Shown in pieces: positions 8,239 through 17,416 of a stretch of 64,000 nt of DNA. The translations under genes and the position numbers were made by a program. Location of the stretch: positions 1 to 64,000 of the forward strand of contig JBJKYB010000001.1 of NCBI GenBank assembly GCA_045561235.1. The letters run 5' to 3'. Position 1 is the stretch's first letter. Every line of letters starts with the position of its first letter. The notes beneath the pieces are model-generated. The model made no database searches and had not been told where the DNA came from. It saw only the letters and a list, made by a program, of their open reading frames with translations. Source of the DNA: GCA-2705445 sp002705445 (GTDB taxonomy: Bacteria; Pseudomonadota; Gammaproteobacteria; Poriferisulfidales; GCA-002705445).

Positions 8239-8279
8239 AGTTTTAAAAGACTACTATCCTATATATTTAAGTATATAAA

Positions 8280-9440
8280 ATGTTAAAACTATTACCCATA
8301 TTATTTCTGGCAGTGATAAATACTGCGAATGTCAATATATTTGAAATTGAAGGTATTTTTTCTAGTGGCCATATCAATGCTCTTGAAAGATATGTTGATG
8401 GGAATAGTGAGAAAGAAAAGAACCTTTTTGTTGTGCAGTACAATGCCTCAGATGTAAACGTAAATTCAATAGATGAATTACAAGTAATTCTAAACAACAT
8501 GGATGCTCCAAAAGCAATTTGGGTCGGACCAAACAAAAGAGAAGTTGATTTGAGTGTCTTACGCAATTTTGATTTTGTAGGCTTATCTCCTGGAACAATT
8601 ATTACAAATAATAAAGGCCCAGGTTTATTTGAAACCATTTGCGAAACAAATACTTGTACCAACAATGATGTTTTAGTTTCAGCTGAGGAAGGTATTTATA
8701 AGGATTATTTAATCGTTGGTTCTATAGGAGCATTTGTGGAAAACTTAGGCAGTCAAGAGATACAGTCAAGAATTAGGCAAATATCTTTGAGTTTTGATTT
8801 AAGCTCTGAGGAAATCAATCAAATTAGATTTATTAAACCTTCGCTTTTTGAAAGATTTTATATTGCTATATCAAATCCTGTATTTACCTATTTATTTTTT
8901 GCACTTGGTTTTGCATTAATAGGCCTTGAACTCTTTGCAATAGGCCCTGGCTTAATGGCATTTAATGGCGCATTGTTAATTGCTTTTTCTTCAATGACAT
9001 TTTATGAATACAACTTAAATTACATTGGTTTATTATTTTTCTTAGCCTCATTTTTTATGTTTATAAAAGTTCTTTCTAGAGGATTTTTTGGAGCACTTGG
9101 CGTAGGAGCTTTAATTGTGATGCATGGATCGTCATTAATTATGTTTTCAGATTACCTGCTTCAAATTAAACACTTTTTATTATTTGGTTCCTCGTCAGTA
9201 ATTGCGTTCTTCTACTTTGTTGCAATACCTACCGTTATTAGGTCTCGATTAACTACTGATACAAGTGCTATGTCATCCTTAGTTAACTCCCAGGTCACTT
9301 TGTTGGAGTTAATCAACAACAATCAAGCATTAGTTAGGCTGAACGGAAAAAAAATTGTTGTAGACCGAGTTGAAAGTAATTCTTATACCATAAAAAATGA
9401 GTACAAACTTGCTGAAGAAGACGGAAAACTCTTAATTTAA
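8280..9440 (+). CDS. NfeD-like membrane protein with degenerate N-terminal ClpP-class protease domain
   Basis: This 386-residue protein resembles membrane-bound NfeD/STOPP-type proteins: a signal or anchor at residues 1-17, an alpha/beta domain (18-190) in the position of the ClpP-class serine protease, four or five membrane helices (about 200-310), and a C-terminal OB-like NfeD domain (about 335-386, ALVRLNGKKIVVDRVES). The catalytic serine/lysine pattern expected in active members is not evident; the equivalent region reads GLSPGTIITNN. It may therefore be a non-catalytic homologue. A TATA-rich stretch immediately precedes the ATG. Confidence 0.7.
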   Translation: MLKLLPILFLAVINTANVNIFEIEGIFSSGHINALERYVDGNSEKEKNLFVVQYNASDVNVNSIDELQVILNNMDAPKAIWVGPNKREVDLSVLRNFDFVGLSPGTIITNNKGPGLFETICETNTCTNNDVLVSAEEGIYKDYLIVGSIGAFVENLGSQEIQSRIRQISLSFDLSSEEINQIRFIKPSLFERFYIAISNPVFTYLFFALGFALIGLELFAIGPGLMAFNGALLIAFSSMTFYEYNLNYIGLLFFLASFFMFIKVLSRGFFGALGVGALIVMHGSSLIMFSDYLLQIKHFLLFGSSSVIAFFYFVAIPTVIRSRLTTDTSAMSSLVNSQVTLLELINNNQALVRLNGKKIVVDRVESNSYTIKNEYKLAEEDGKLLI

Positions 9441-9499
9441 AGGTTTACTTCGCGAAAAAAATCTTTTTACAGATAGATTTCAGCGTTTACTGTTTACAT

Positions 9500-9754
9500 A
9501 TGCTTCAAATAAAAGTTTCAACTTGGCAGTACGATGCTCTCTGCAGGCAACACAGTAGTAACCTATTCTTCCCCCCTGCAACTTTTGAAAAAAAAGAAGA
9601 TCGTGAAAAAAGAGAAGCTAAAGCAAAAGCTGTTTGTAGTGGGTGCCCAGTAAAATATGAGTGCCTTGAGGAAGCAAATGAAATTTCCGAACCTTTTGGG
9701 GTTTGGGGAGGCCTTAATGAGGTAGAGAGAAAAAGAGAAGCAATCTACACTTAG
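9500..9754 (+). CDS. WhiB-family iron-sulfur transcriptional regulator
   Basis: This 84-residue protein has the four cluster-binding cysteines Cys15, Cys46, Cys49 and Cys55 (CxxCxxxxxC, with CSGCPVKYEC) followed by the GVWGG turn at residues 67-71 and a basic tail (ERKRE). These define WhiB-like proteins, which are essentially confined to actinobacteria and their phages, so this gene is the best lineage marker in the window. They bind a redox-sensitive [4Fe-4S] cluster and usually act with the primary sigma factor. It overlaps the end of the convergent selB gene by four bases. Confidence 0.93.
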   Translation: MLQIKVSTWQYDALCRQHSSNLFFPPATFEKKEDREKREAKAKAVCSGCPVKYECLEEANEISEPFGVWGGLNEVERKREAIYT

Positions 9755-11430
9755 TTTATTTTTGTTCTTAAACCATTAGATTCTATTTTTTTTGTTACCA
9801 ACTCTTTATCTAAAAATTCTAAATATGGGATGGCATATTTTCTTGTAAGAGATGACTGCTCTTTAAAATCTGTTACTGAAAAATTATTTGGCAAAGAATC
9901 GATAATTTCCAGTAGCTGATCTCTTTGGTCTTCCGAAATGATTATGTTTTTTGAAACTCTAAATAGACAACCATTCATAAATAAAGATTTAATTGCTTCT
10001 GTATCATATTTCCTTAAGTCCACTTCATTAACATTTAGTGCATTACCTAGTTGGGATTTAAGTTCTGCAAGAAGTTGGCTATCTATGTCTAATATCTTAT
10101 TTTCAACAATTTGATCCTTCTGAATTTTTATGGATTTGAAGTCAACAATAAGTTTTTTTAATTCTTTTTTCTCTATATAAAAATTTTTATAAAAATAACT
10201 ACCAACACCAGACTTATTAATATCGATAATATTTGATTTAATATTTTTTTCTAAATTTTTTAAATCATTGTTTTTAATGAAGAATTTTCCAATTCTTTTT
10301 AACCCCTCGCTGTTATTGGCTAATAGGTTTTCAGGAATTAAAGTAAATATCTCTTCTGAATTTATATTATCTTTCATCCGAAAATCTCTGTTTAATTTTT
10401 TTATTAAATAACTATTATTCGTTGAGTGAACAACACTTCCTCCGATGAACATTTTTTTCGACAGGTTATGTACTAAAACTTTTTGTAAACTCAGGACAGG
10501 AAGATTTTTTTCTAATTGTACAAGCAAGAACATTTTGTTGTCGATCTTAATGTTTCTGTATTTCTTAATAATCTGAGTGTGTGTTCCAACATAAATTCTC
10601 AAAGTCCCTCTTTCCAGAAATAAAGCCGAATCTGTATTTGGTCTTATAAGCATATAAGTAGTTTTTTCAATTAATTGATTAGTTAACAAACTTCCTTTTC
10701 TTGGATCACTTTTATTATTTTTTAAAGATATTGCAATTCTTGAAGATGAGGTAATTAAAGTATTCAATTTTTGACCTACTGACTCTACTTCTCTTATATC
10801 TAATTGAGTTTGTTGATCATCTACAAACACCTTGTCAAAACTCATATTTTTACTTGCTGTTCCAGTAATTACTTTTCCTATCCCCTCAATAGAAAACACT
10901 CTATCAACCCACAAAGAGGGAGGATTTATATTTGATTCAGACTTGTTAAAAAATTCATAAATAATTTTTTGTACTGATTTTTTATCACTATTTATTGAAC
11001 TAAACTCAACCAACGAGTAATTAATCTCTTTGAAGTCAATTAATTTATTTATCAATTCATTTTTGCCAAACACGATATCTTTTTTATCTGTTTTAGTCAG
11101 GAAAAAGAGTAGATTATTAATTCCTAGATTTATAAGTGATAAAAAATGCTCTTCTGATTGTTGAGACCAACCTTGGGTTGAGTCAACACAAAACAAAACT
11201 CCATCAACATTGGAGAAACCACTAATTGTATTTTTAAAATAATCTGTGTGACCCGGCACATCAACAATTGAAAATCTATTTTTTTCATAATCAAAGTATG
11301 TATAGCCAAGGCTAATGGTTAGGCCTCTTTGTTTTTCCTCTTTCAAGCGGTCAGTTTCTTGTCCTGTTAAGAAATTAACTAATGTGGACTTGCCATGATC
11401 AACATGGCCAGCTGTCGCTAATACGGTCAT
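9751..11430 (-). CDS. selB: Selenocysteine-specific elongation factor SelB
   Basis: This 559-residue translational GTPase delivers Sec-tRNA to in-frame UGA codons. Visible GTPase motifs are G1 GHVDHGKST at residues 8-16, the switch I region with GLTISLGY, G3 DVPGH and G4 TKTD. The region RVFSIEGIGKVITGTA begins domain 2, and the C-terminal half is expected to contain winged-helix repeats that bind the SECIS RNA hairpin. It overlaps selA by four bases and forms an mrp-selA-selB operon. No tRNA-Sec or selenoprotein gene is visible in the window. Confidence 0.93.
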   Translation of the reverse strand: MTVLATAGHVDHGKSTLVNFLTGQETDRLKEEKQRGLTISLGYTYFDYEKNRFSIVDVPGHTDYFKNTISGFSNVDGVLFCVDSTQGWSQQSEEHFLSLINLGINNLLFFLTKTDKKDIVFGKNELINKLIDFKEINYSLVEFSSINSDKKSVQKIIYEFFNKSESNINPPSLWVDRVFSIEGIGKVITGTASKNMSFDKVFVDDQQTQLDIREVESVGQKLNTLITSSSRIAISLKNNKSDPRKGSLLTNQLIEKTTYMLIRPNTDSALFLERGTLRIYVGTHTQIIKKYRNIKIDNKMFLLVQLEKNLPVLSLQKVLVHNLSKKMFIGGSVVHSTNNSYLIKKLNRDFRMKDNINSEEIFTLIPENLLANNSEGLKRIGKFFIKNNDLKNLEKNIKSNIIDINKSGVGSYFYKNFYIEKKELKKLIVDFKSIKIQKDQIVENKILDIDSQLLAELKSQLGNALNVNEVDLRKYDTEAIKSLFMNGCLFRVSKNIIISEDQRDQLLEIIDSLPNNFSVTDFKEQSSLTRKYAIPYLEFLDKELVTKKIESNGLRTKIN

Positions 11431-12722
11431 AATGAATTTAAAAATTTAGCAATTTCATCATCTTGACTTTCGAACACACTTCTCAAATCAATATTTATTT
11501 TTTCATTAACCACTCTTGGAATAATTGGATATTCATTGCTAATTAGTTTCATCAAAACACTATCTGATTTATCGACATCTAGAACCATTACAGGAGAATC
11601 TAGAGTTATGTTCGGCAGCGTTCCACCCCCAATCAGGCTTTCACCATTAATAATTTTGTATTTTATATTGCTTTTTTCAGTAATTTTTTCAAATCTACTT
11701 TCTAGCTCCGAATAAGTCTTTTTTAAAAGGTTCCAAAATGGAATATCCTCTTCATCTTTTTGAATGTATAATTCTGTAGTTTTTTGAAGTTCATATAAAA
11801 TTATATCTGAGCATCTGTAAGTTCTGAAGATGCTGAAGTTTTTTATTGAATTTATCAATTCGTTTTTTCCTGCAATAATTCCAGATTGCACTGAGCCAAA
11901 TAATTTATCTCCAGAGAACATCACAATATCAACGCCATCTTTTATGGATTGTTGAACTCTCGGCTCATGTTCAAATATTGATAAACTGTGTTTTGATAGA
12001 AAAGAATTTTCAACTACTAAGCCACTACCCAGATCATGGATTAGTAATGTATCATATTTATTTTTTAAATCAGCAAGTTCAGCAATTCCAACCTCTTCAG
12101 TAAAGCCACTAATTGAAAAATTGCTTCTATGAACTTTTAACACAACAGAGTTAGGATATTCTCTTAAGGCACCTTCATAATCACTTAAACGGGTTTTATT
12201 TGTTGTACCAACCTCAATTAAATTCATGCCAGTTTCAGATATTATATCTGGAAGCCTGTAAGAACCTCCAATTTCAATGATTTCACCTCTTGACACTATG
12301 ACTGTATCTTTACTATGTTTTTTTGCTAGGCATAGTAAAGACAGGTATAGAGAGGAGGCGTTGTTGTTTACGAAAGCTACATTTTCAACACCTAATAAAA
12401 CCTTCATAGACTCTGTTAAATAATCATTGCGATTACCTCTTGAAGCAGTTGTTAAGTCGTATTCTATATTTGTATACATTCCTGAAAAAGACATATTTAC
12501 TGGAGATCTACCTAAATTTGTATGCAGCACAGTACCAGTTGCATTTATAATTTCTCTTTGTTTTTTTAAACTTAGTTTGTTGATTAACAACTTGAACTCT
12601 TTTTTTGCATCTTCAGCATTTTTAATTGAAGAGAGAATATTTTTTGCGAATTCAATCTTTATATCTCGAGGAAGATTCGAGTTTGTTGATTCAACCAAGC
12701 TATTTACTGAAATATTTCCCAT
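11427..12722 (-). CDS. selA: L-seryl-tRNA(Sec) selenium transferase
   Basis: This 431-residue PLP enzyme converts Ser-tRNA(Sec) to Sec-tRNA(Sec) using selenophosphate. Diagnostic parts are the N-terminal NATGTVLHTNLGRSP segment, the ASRGNRNDY stretch, and the PLP lysine in FSGDKLFGSVQSGII at about residue 272. The family norm is 450-470 residues, so it is slightly compact. It is translationally linked with selB (four-base overlap) and shares a single base with mrp upstream. Confidence 0.93.
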   Translation of the reverse strand: MGNISVNSLVESTNSNLPRDIKIEFAKNILSSIKNAEDAKKEFKLLINKLSLKKQREIINATGTVLHTNLGRSPVNMSFSGMYTNIEYDLTTASRGNRNDYLTESMKVLLGVENVAFVNNNASSLYLSLLCLAKKHSKDTVIVSRGEIIEIGGSYRLPDIISETGMNLIEVGTTNKTRLSDYEGALREYPNSVVLKVHRSNFSISGFTEEVGIAELADLKNKYDTLLIHDLGSGLVVENSFLSKHSLSIFEHEPRVQQSIKDGVDIVMFSGDKLFGSVQSGIIAGKNELINSIKNFSIFRTYRCSDIILYELQKTTELYIQKDEEDIPFWNLLKKTYSELESRFEKITEKSNIKYKIINGESLIGGGTLPNITLDSPVMVLDVDKSDSVLMKLISNEYPIIPRVVNEKINIDLRSVFESQDDEIAKFLNSL

Positions 12723-13849
12723 TACTTAGCAAGCTCTTCAAAAACCTTTGCTAGACGCCCAGTACAGGTTTCATCAACTATTGGAGGTAGTTTTTCAGCA
12801 ATTGCAGAAACGAGTTTTTCAATTTCTGTTTTAGTAGGAGTGTTTTTTTCTTGAAGTATTAACGGTGTCCCGTCATCTGCAATATCATTTGTGTCTTCAC
12901 TGATAGGAATTTTCCCCAGCATTGGAAGAGCGAACTGTTCTGCTAGTGCATCTCCTCCACCTTGGCCAAATATATTAAATTTATCACCAGTATTTGTCTC
13001 AAAGTATGACATGTTTTCAATTACACCTAAAAGCGGTATAAAACTTCTTTTTGCCATATCAGCAACTCTAGTTGCAACTTTTTGTGCCATGAGTTGAGGG
13101 GTTGTAACAACGATAAGTTCAGCTTGTGGAAGTAATCTACTTAATGCCATTTGAATATCACCCGTACCTGGTGGAAGATCAATTATTAAGTAATCAAGAT
13201 CTCCCCACTCTACATTTGTAAGAAATTGTTCCAATGCCTTGCTCAACATTAATCCACGCCACATGAGAGCAGTATCTTCGTCACTTGTAATGAGTCCGGT
13301 TGAAATTACTTTTAAGTTGTCATAGACAAACGGAACCATTAGTTTATCTTCGTTTGCTTCAATTCTTCCTTTAATTCCTAGAAGTCGAGGAATAGAAAAT
13401 CCCCAAATATCAGCATCAAGAAGTCCTGTTTTAAATCCTTTTTTTGATAATCCAAGGGCAATATTTGTTGATAAAGTAGACTTTCCAACACCGCCTTTAC
13501 CACTACCTATTGCAATTACTCTTGTTCTTGGATCAATTTTTGTTGGTTGGGCGTTTTCTCTTGCTTTTTTTCTCGCTTTTTCCATAACTGCAGTTCTATC
13601 TTTTTGATCCATAGCAACAACATTAATTTGAACGGTTTCGACATTCTCAAGTAATGTTAGTTTTCTATTAATTTCTTTCTCAATTTGACTTCTCATTGGA
13701 CAATCTGCAATTGTTAGAGCAAGGTCAATTTTGACAACAGATCCTTCATGATCTACTTTTTTCACCATACCAAGCTCAACAATATTAGCTCCTAACTCAG
13801 GATCAAACACTGTAGATAGGTGTTTTAGCAATATATCACTTTGTGTCAT
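12722..13849 (-). CDS. Mrp/ApbC family iron-sulfur cluster carrier ATPase
   Basis: This 375-residue protein combines an N-terminal MIP18/DUF59 domain (about 1-85, with the IADCPMRSQIE motif) and a C-terminal ParA/MinD-type ATPase with a deviant Walker A GSGKGGVGKST near residue 115 and the MWRGLMLSKALEQF and IIDLPPGTGD segments typical of Mrp. Such proteins carry Fe-S clusters to apoproteins. It heads the selA-selB operon and is divergent from an IscA-like gene, so Fe-S handling sits on both sides of the shared promoter region. Confidence 0.92.
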   Translation of the reverse strand: MTQSDILLKHLSTVFDPELGANIVELGMVKKVDHEGSVVKIDLALTIADCPMRSQIEKEINRKLTLLENVETVQINVVAMDQKDRTAVMEKARKKARENAQPTKIDPRTRVIAIGSGKGGVGKSTLSTNIALGLSKKGFKTGLLDADIWGFSIPRLLGIKGRIEANEDKLMVPFVYDNLKVISTGLITSDEDTALMWRGLMLSKALEQFLTNVEWGDLDYLIIDLPPGTGDIQMALSRLLPQAELIVVTTPQLMAQKVATRVADMAKRSFIPLLGVIENMSYFETNTGDKFNIFGQGGGDALAEQFALPMLGKIPISEDTNDIADDGTPLILQEKNTPTKTEIEKLVSAIAEKLPPIVDETCTGRLAKVFEELAK

Positions 13850-13914
13850 ACGAATATTCTAAGTAGATTTGTGAAAGATGTAATTATTAATTTATTGAAT
13901 ATTCGTTTTCTTGT

Positions 13915-13927
13915 TATAATAGGACTA
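13915..13927 (+). promoter_or_regulatory. TATAAT box giving a leaderless transcript of the IscA-like gene
   Basis: TATAAT at 13915-13920 is followed by six bases (AGGACT) and then the ATG at 13927. Transcription would begin at or next to the start codon, leaving no room for a ribosome binding site. This is the clearest of many similar arrangements in the window. Confidence 0.7.
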
Positions 13928-14274
13928 TGGATATACAAATCAAATCATCAAGAGCAGTGCTCGCAACAGACAGTGCTGTAAAAAAACTTATAGAACTTAA
14001 ATCAGAGGAAACAGCAGAAGAAAGCTTCCTCAGAATGGGAGTAAAACCAGGAGGTTGCTCTGGCTATTCATATGAGATGTTCTTTGATACAGATAAATTT
14101 GATGGTGACGTAATAGAAGAGTACGACGGGGTCAACATTGTTGTAGATGGTCAAAGCCTAGAACATATCAAAGGTGCAACTTTAGATTACAAAGAAGGCT
14201 TAATGGAAACAGGTTTCTCCATTGAAAATCCAAATGTATCCAGAACATGCGGTTGCGGAAATAGCTTTAGTTAA
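13927..14274 (+). CDS. IscA/ErpA-type iron-sulfur cluster assembly protein
   Basis: This 115-residue A-type carrier has the three conserved cysteines: Cys44 in KPGGCSGYSY, and Cys108 and Cys110 in RTCGCGNSFS. They bind an Fe-S cluster for delivery to client proteins. The 3' end overlaps the convergent regulator gene by eight bases. It is divergent from the Mrp cluster carrier, which supports an Fe-S biogenesis role. Confidence 0.92.
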   Translation: MDIQIKSSRAVLATDSAVKKLIELKSEETAEESFLRMGVKPGGCSGYSYEMFFDTDKFDGDVIEEYDGVNIVVDGQSLEHIKGATLDYKEGLMETGFSIENPNVSRTCGCGNSFS

Positions 14275-14896
14275 ATTTATAACCGACTGAGTGTACTGTT
14301 TTAATCCAATTATTTCTTTGGTCACCGAGCTTCGCTCTCAGTCTTCTTACATGAACATCGACTGTTCTAGCTCCACCGAAATAATCATAACCCCAAACTT
14401 TTTCTAGAAGCTGCTCTCTAGACCAAACATTTTCTTGGTTTAAAACAAAAAACTTTAACAATTCATATTCCATGAATGTTAGATCAAGCAGTACATCACC
14501 AGCTTTTGCTTCATATGTTTTTAAATTAATATTAAGGTCTTTGAACTCAAGTATTTCTGAATCACTGTGACCAACTAGTGCATGAACCCTTGCGTCGACC
14601 TCTGGTAATTTACTAGAACTTGAAATCAATTCAATTTGAGGGTTTTGAATTAGATCAACTGTTTGTTCAAAATCTACTTCATTAACAATAATTAAAGTAG
14701 GAAAAGGTTTAGTGGAGGATTCTAAATCTGACAAATTTTTCTTAGTTTCACCGTATTTCGATAGTGATGTTATAACTAAATGTATTTGATTTGGGGTTTG
14801 TATATTCTTAATGACGAGTTTTTTAACACCAGAAGACTTTAATAAATCTTCAAAGTTTTTATGTTCTTTATCTATGTTTATATATGTATCTATCAT
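14267..14896 (-). CDS. OmpR/PhoB-type winged-helix response regulator
   Basis: From the ATG at 14896 the protein has 209 residues; an upstream frame extends to 14998 but would overlap the glutamine synthetase start. The C-terminal half is a winged-helix DNA-binding domain (LTFMEYELLKFFVLNQ, SREQLLEKVWGYDYFG, TVDVHVRRLRAKLG, VHSVGYKF). The N-terminal half is receiver-like in size but lacks an obvious phosphoacceptor Asp context, resembling the atypical GlnR-type regulators of actinobacteria. Its position divergent from glutamine synthetase fits a nitrogen-control role, which I infer but cannot prove. Confidence 0.85.
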   Translation of the reverse strand: MIDTYINIDKEHKNFEDLLKSSGVKKLVIKNIQTPNQIHLVITSLSKYGETKKNLSDLESSTKPFPTLIIVNEVDFEQTVDLIQNPQIELISSSSKLPEVDARVHALVGHSDSEILEFKDLNINLKTYEAKAGDVLLDLTFMEYELLKFFVLNQENVWSREQLLEKVWGYDYFGGARTVDVHVRRLRAKLGDQRNNWIKTVHSVGYKFN

Positions 14897-14959
14897 CTCG
14901 AAACAATTATTTAATAATTCTGTAACAACATTGCTTGAAATATATATTACATTATTTTC

Positions 14960-15988
14960 ATGAAGATAAAAGCAGAATATATATGGATTGACGGTCAAAC
15001 TCCAACCGCAAAATTAAGGAGTAAAACAAAGATAATAGATCAAGAAACAGAGCCACCTATTTGGGGTTTTGATGGTTCCAGCACCCAACAAGCATCAGGG
15101 GACCAATCTGACTGCGTATTAAAGCCAGTTGCACAATTTCCTGATCCAATTAGAGGTGGCGATAACATTTTGGTGATGTGTGAAGTAATGAATGTTGACA
15201 TGACTCCACATACATCAAACACTAGAGCTGCATTAGTAGAGTCAGCTGAAAACTTTGGAGAATTTGAGCCTTGGTTTGGAATGGAACAAGAGTACACATT
15301 TTACGAACAGTCTTACGACTCACTTAAATATGGACAACCTTTAGGGTTCCCTCCATCAGGATACCCAGCTCCACAAGGAGGTTACTACTGTGGTGTGGGT
15401 GCTGACGAAGTTTATGGAAGAGAAATCTCTGAAGCTCATGCAACAGCTTGCATAGAAGCTGGATTAGGCATTTCAGGAACAAATGCTGAAGTTATGCCTG
15501 GTCAGTGGGAGTTCCAAATTGGACCTGTAAGCGCACCAGACATTGGTGACCAAATTTGGGTCGCAAGATGGTTGCTATACAGAATAGCTGAAGATTGGAA
15601 TATTTCTGCAACACTAGATCCAAAACCTGTAAAGGGTGATTGGAACGGTGCAGGTATGCATACCAACTTCTCGACTAAACAGATGAGAGAGGACGGCGGA
15701 TACGACGCAATAGTTGCAGGATGTGAAGCTCTTGGTAAAAATGCTGATTTGCATGTAAAAAATTATGGTGCAAACATTGAAGACAGACTAACAGGTGACC
15801 ATGAAACTCAAAGTTTTGATACTTTTTCTTATGGAGTTAGCGACAGAGGAGCGTCAATTAGAATTCCATGGCAGGTTGAAGTTGATAAAAAAGGTTATCT
15901 AGAAGATAGAAGACCAAATGCTAATGGAGATCCTTACGTCATTGCAATGTTAATGATTGATACAGTTTGTTCAGCAGCTTCTAGTTAG
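14960..15988 (+). CDS. Glutamine synthetase, type II
   Basis: This 342-residue enzyme condenses glutamate and ammonia with ATP. The short length and the motifs EPPIWGFDGSST, CEVMNVDMTPHTSNTR, PWFGMEQEYT and NGAGMHTNFSTK identify the GSII (eukaryotic-like, octameric or decameric) class rather than the bacterial GSI of about 470 residues. GSII is not adenylylated like GSI, so control is likely transcriptional. The divergent GlnR-like regulator upstream, with about 63 bases between starts, is a good candidate regulator. The ATG follows a TATATT/TACATT-rich stretch. Confidence 0.93.
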   Translation: MKIKAEYIWIDGQTPTAKLRSKTKIIDQETEPPIWGFDGSSTQQASGDQSDCVLKPVAQFPDPIRGGDNILVMCEVMNVDMTPHTSNTRAALVESAENFGEFEPWFGMEQEYTFYEQSYDSLKYGQPLGFPPSGYPAPQGGYYCGVGADEVYGREISEAHATACIEAGLGISGTNAEVMPGQWEFQIGPVSAPDIGDQIWVARWLLYRIAEDWNISATLDPKPVKGDWNGAGMHTNFSTKQMREDGGYDAIVAGCEALGKNADLHVKNYGANIEDRLTGDHETQSFDTFSYGVSDRGASIRIPWQVEVDKKGYLEDRRPNANGDPYVIAMLMIDTVCSAASS

Positions 15989-16586
15989 AAGCTGTTGCAA
16001 CAATTTCAGAAATCTTTTCTATTAGTTGATCAAGATTCTCATTAAATGAATCTAAAGCAGCTGCTCTTCTTTCTCCAGTATCAGAAGATTCAAGACCAGC
16101 TTTAAGTTCAACAGTATCTTCGTAGATCAAACTTACTAAAGTTTTTATTTCTTCATGACTTGTAACCAAATTGGCATAAGTATTTGGAGGTCCAGGATTT
16201 GACACTGTATCAACAAACTCATTCCATTTGGCAATAAAGACATCAAATTCATCTTTTGCTTCTTGATAGGTTACTGTTTTGTTATCCCAGTTATCATTTG
16301 CTTGCAAAACTTCTTCACCAAGGCTAATTGCTACTATCCTTTCTCCATTAATTTCTTCAAGATAGGAAATGTAATCATCCGGCAATGTTGTAGTGGTTGT
16401 AGTTGTAGTGGTGTCTTCTATTGTCTCTTCGGATACAGTTTGAACAGTGGTGTCTTCTACAACAATGTTCAAGTCATTATTTGTTGCAACTCTATTGATA
16501 AACGTGTAAGTTGTAGCAATCATACCAATTAGTACTAATGGTAAAACTATTCTGCCTGGCTTTGGGTCCGGATTAAAGGTTTCCAT
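15981..16586 (-). CDS. Membrane-anchored extracytoplasmic protein of unknown function
   Basis: This 201-residue protein has a single N-terminal membrane anchor (residues 13-31, RIVLPLVLIGMIATTYTFI), then a low-complexity Thr-rich linker (residues about 56-69, DTTTTTTTTTLP), and a helical, acidic outer domain. Linkers of this kind commonly span a cell wall. No catalytic motif is recognised. The 3' end overlaps the glutamine synthetase gene by eight bases. Confidence 0.6.
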   Translation of the reverse strand: METFNPDPKPGRIVLPLVLIGMIATTYTFINRVATNNDLNIVVEDTTVQTVSEETIEDTTTTTTTTTLPDDYISYLEEINGERIVAISLGEEVLQANDNWDNKTVTYQEAKDEFDVFIAKWNEFVDTVSNPGPPNTYANLVTSHEEIKTLVSLIYEDTVELKAGLESSDTGERRAAALDSFNENLDQLIEKISEIVATASN

Positions 16587-16588
16587 AG

Positions 16589-16831
16589 CTATATTGTATC
16601 AAACTTATTTAATATATCGTTATTAATCATATTCCAGTCCGAGGACTCTTCTTTTGTAATTGTTAAGAATCCAGGACCAGTAAAAATCGAGAGAATTCCA
16701 TCTACCTCGATTAAATCTTTTGCAACCCCAATAATATTTTCACTTTCTTTTTTTATATATGTAGCGATTTCATAGTCATGTTCAATTAAAACTTTTTTAG
16801 CGTTTGGGTTTGGTGTGTCTATTAAATTCAT
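16589..16831 (-). CDS. Nfu/NifU N-terminal domain protein
   Basis: This 80-residue protein begins with TPNPNAKKVLIEHD and has DLIEVDGILSIFTGPGFLTITK, the pattern of the Nfu N-terminal domain (in longer proteins fused to a CxxC cluster-binding domain). Here that C-terminal domain is missing, so the protein stands alone. It probably assists Fe-S protein maturation. Two bases separate it from the anchored protein downstream. Confidence 0.75.
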   Translation of the reverse strand: MNLIDTPNPNAKKVLIEHDYEIATYIKKESENIIGVAKDLIEVDGILSIFTGPGFLTITKEESSDWNMINNDILNKFDTI

Positions 16832-16873
16832 ATTTCAATAATATTTTAATATAAAAAGAACTAATATGTCTGT

Positions 16874-17416
16874 ATGCAATACGAACTTAGTAATTTAACA
16901 AAAAATAATATCAGTTTGAGTCGTAATCAAATTTTTCCAATTATAGGTTTGTATTTCTTTGTTTTGGGTACATCCTTGCTTGGCTTCTCGGTATATTTAT
17001 TTCTTGAGTCGGCTGGGATTGTAGAACAAACTCTTATAAATTGGAATGGCCAAGGATTATTTTGGTCATTTATAACATTTTTTGCTTCTCTTTTTATTTT
17101 GTTTATACCTGTAGAGTTTTTTGATAAATACTTTATTGAAAACAGATCATTTAGAAACCTTCTTACCAATGTTGTTTCCGTGATATTTATATCCCTTTTT
17201 TTTCTAATATTATTTCAAGTTTTACTAAGGAATCAAAATATTTTTGTAAATGAATATTTAGTGATCGCAAGAGCTGTATCGTTTTCCGGTTTTATAGCAA
17301 TTCCTTTATTACTATTTTTATTTCATAATTTTGGAAGAAATATCAATTTAATCAATAACAACACGTACGGATTTACATTAGTTTTCTGGATACTAACTAC
17401 TCAGATATTTTTATAA
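16874..17416 (+). CDS. Polytopic membrane protein of unknown function
   Basis: This 180-residue protein has about five predicted membrane segments (near residues 22-44, 60-78, 96-116, 132-152 and 163-178) with short loops. No family is recognised. A TAATAT element ten bases before the ATG suggests a leaderless transcript. It ends at 17416, adjacent to the argS stop. Confidence 0.5.
   Translation: MQYELSNLTKNNISLSRNQIFPIIGLYFFVLGTSLLGFSVYLFLESAGIVEQTLINWNGQGLFWSFITFFASLFILFIPVEFFDKYFIENRSFRNLLTNVVSVIFISLFFLILFQVLLRNQNIFVNEYLVIARAVSFSGFIAIPLLLFLFHNFGRNINLINNNTYGFTLVFWILTTQIFL

Noticed and set aside
16381..16410. Repeat tract in the anchored protein gene
   Set aside because: It is a Thr-codon-rich linker with mixed codons, not a clean microsatellite.
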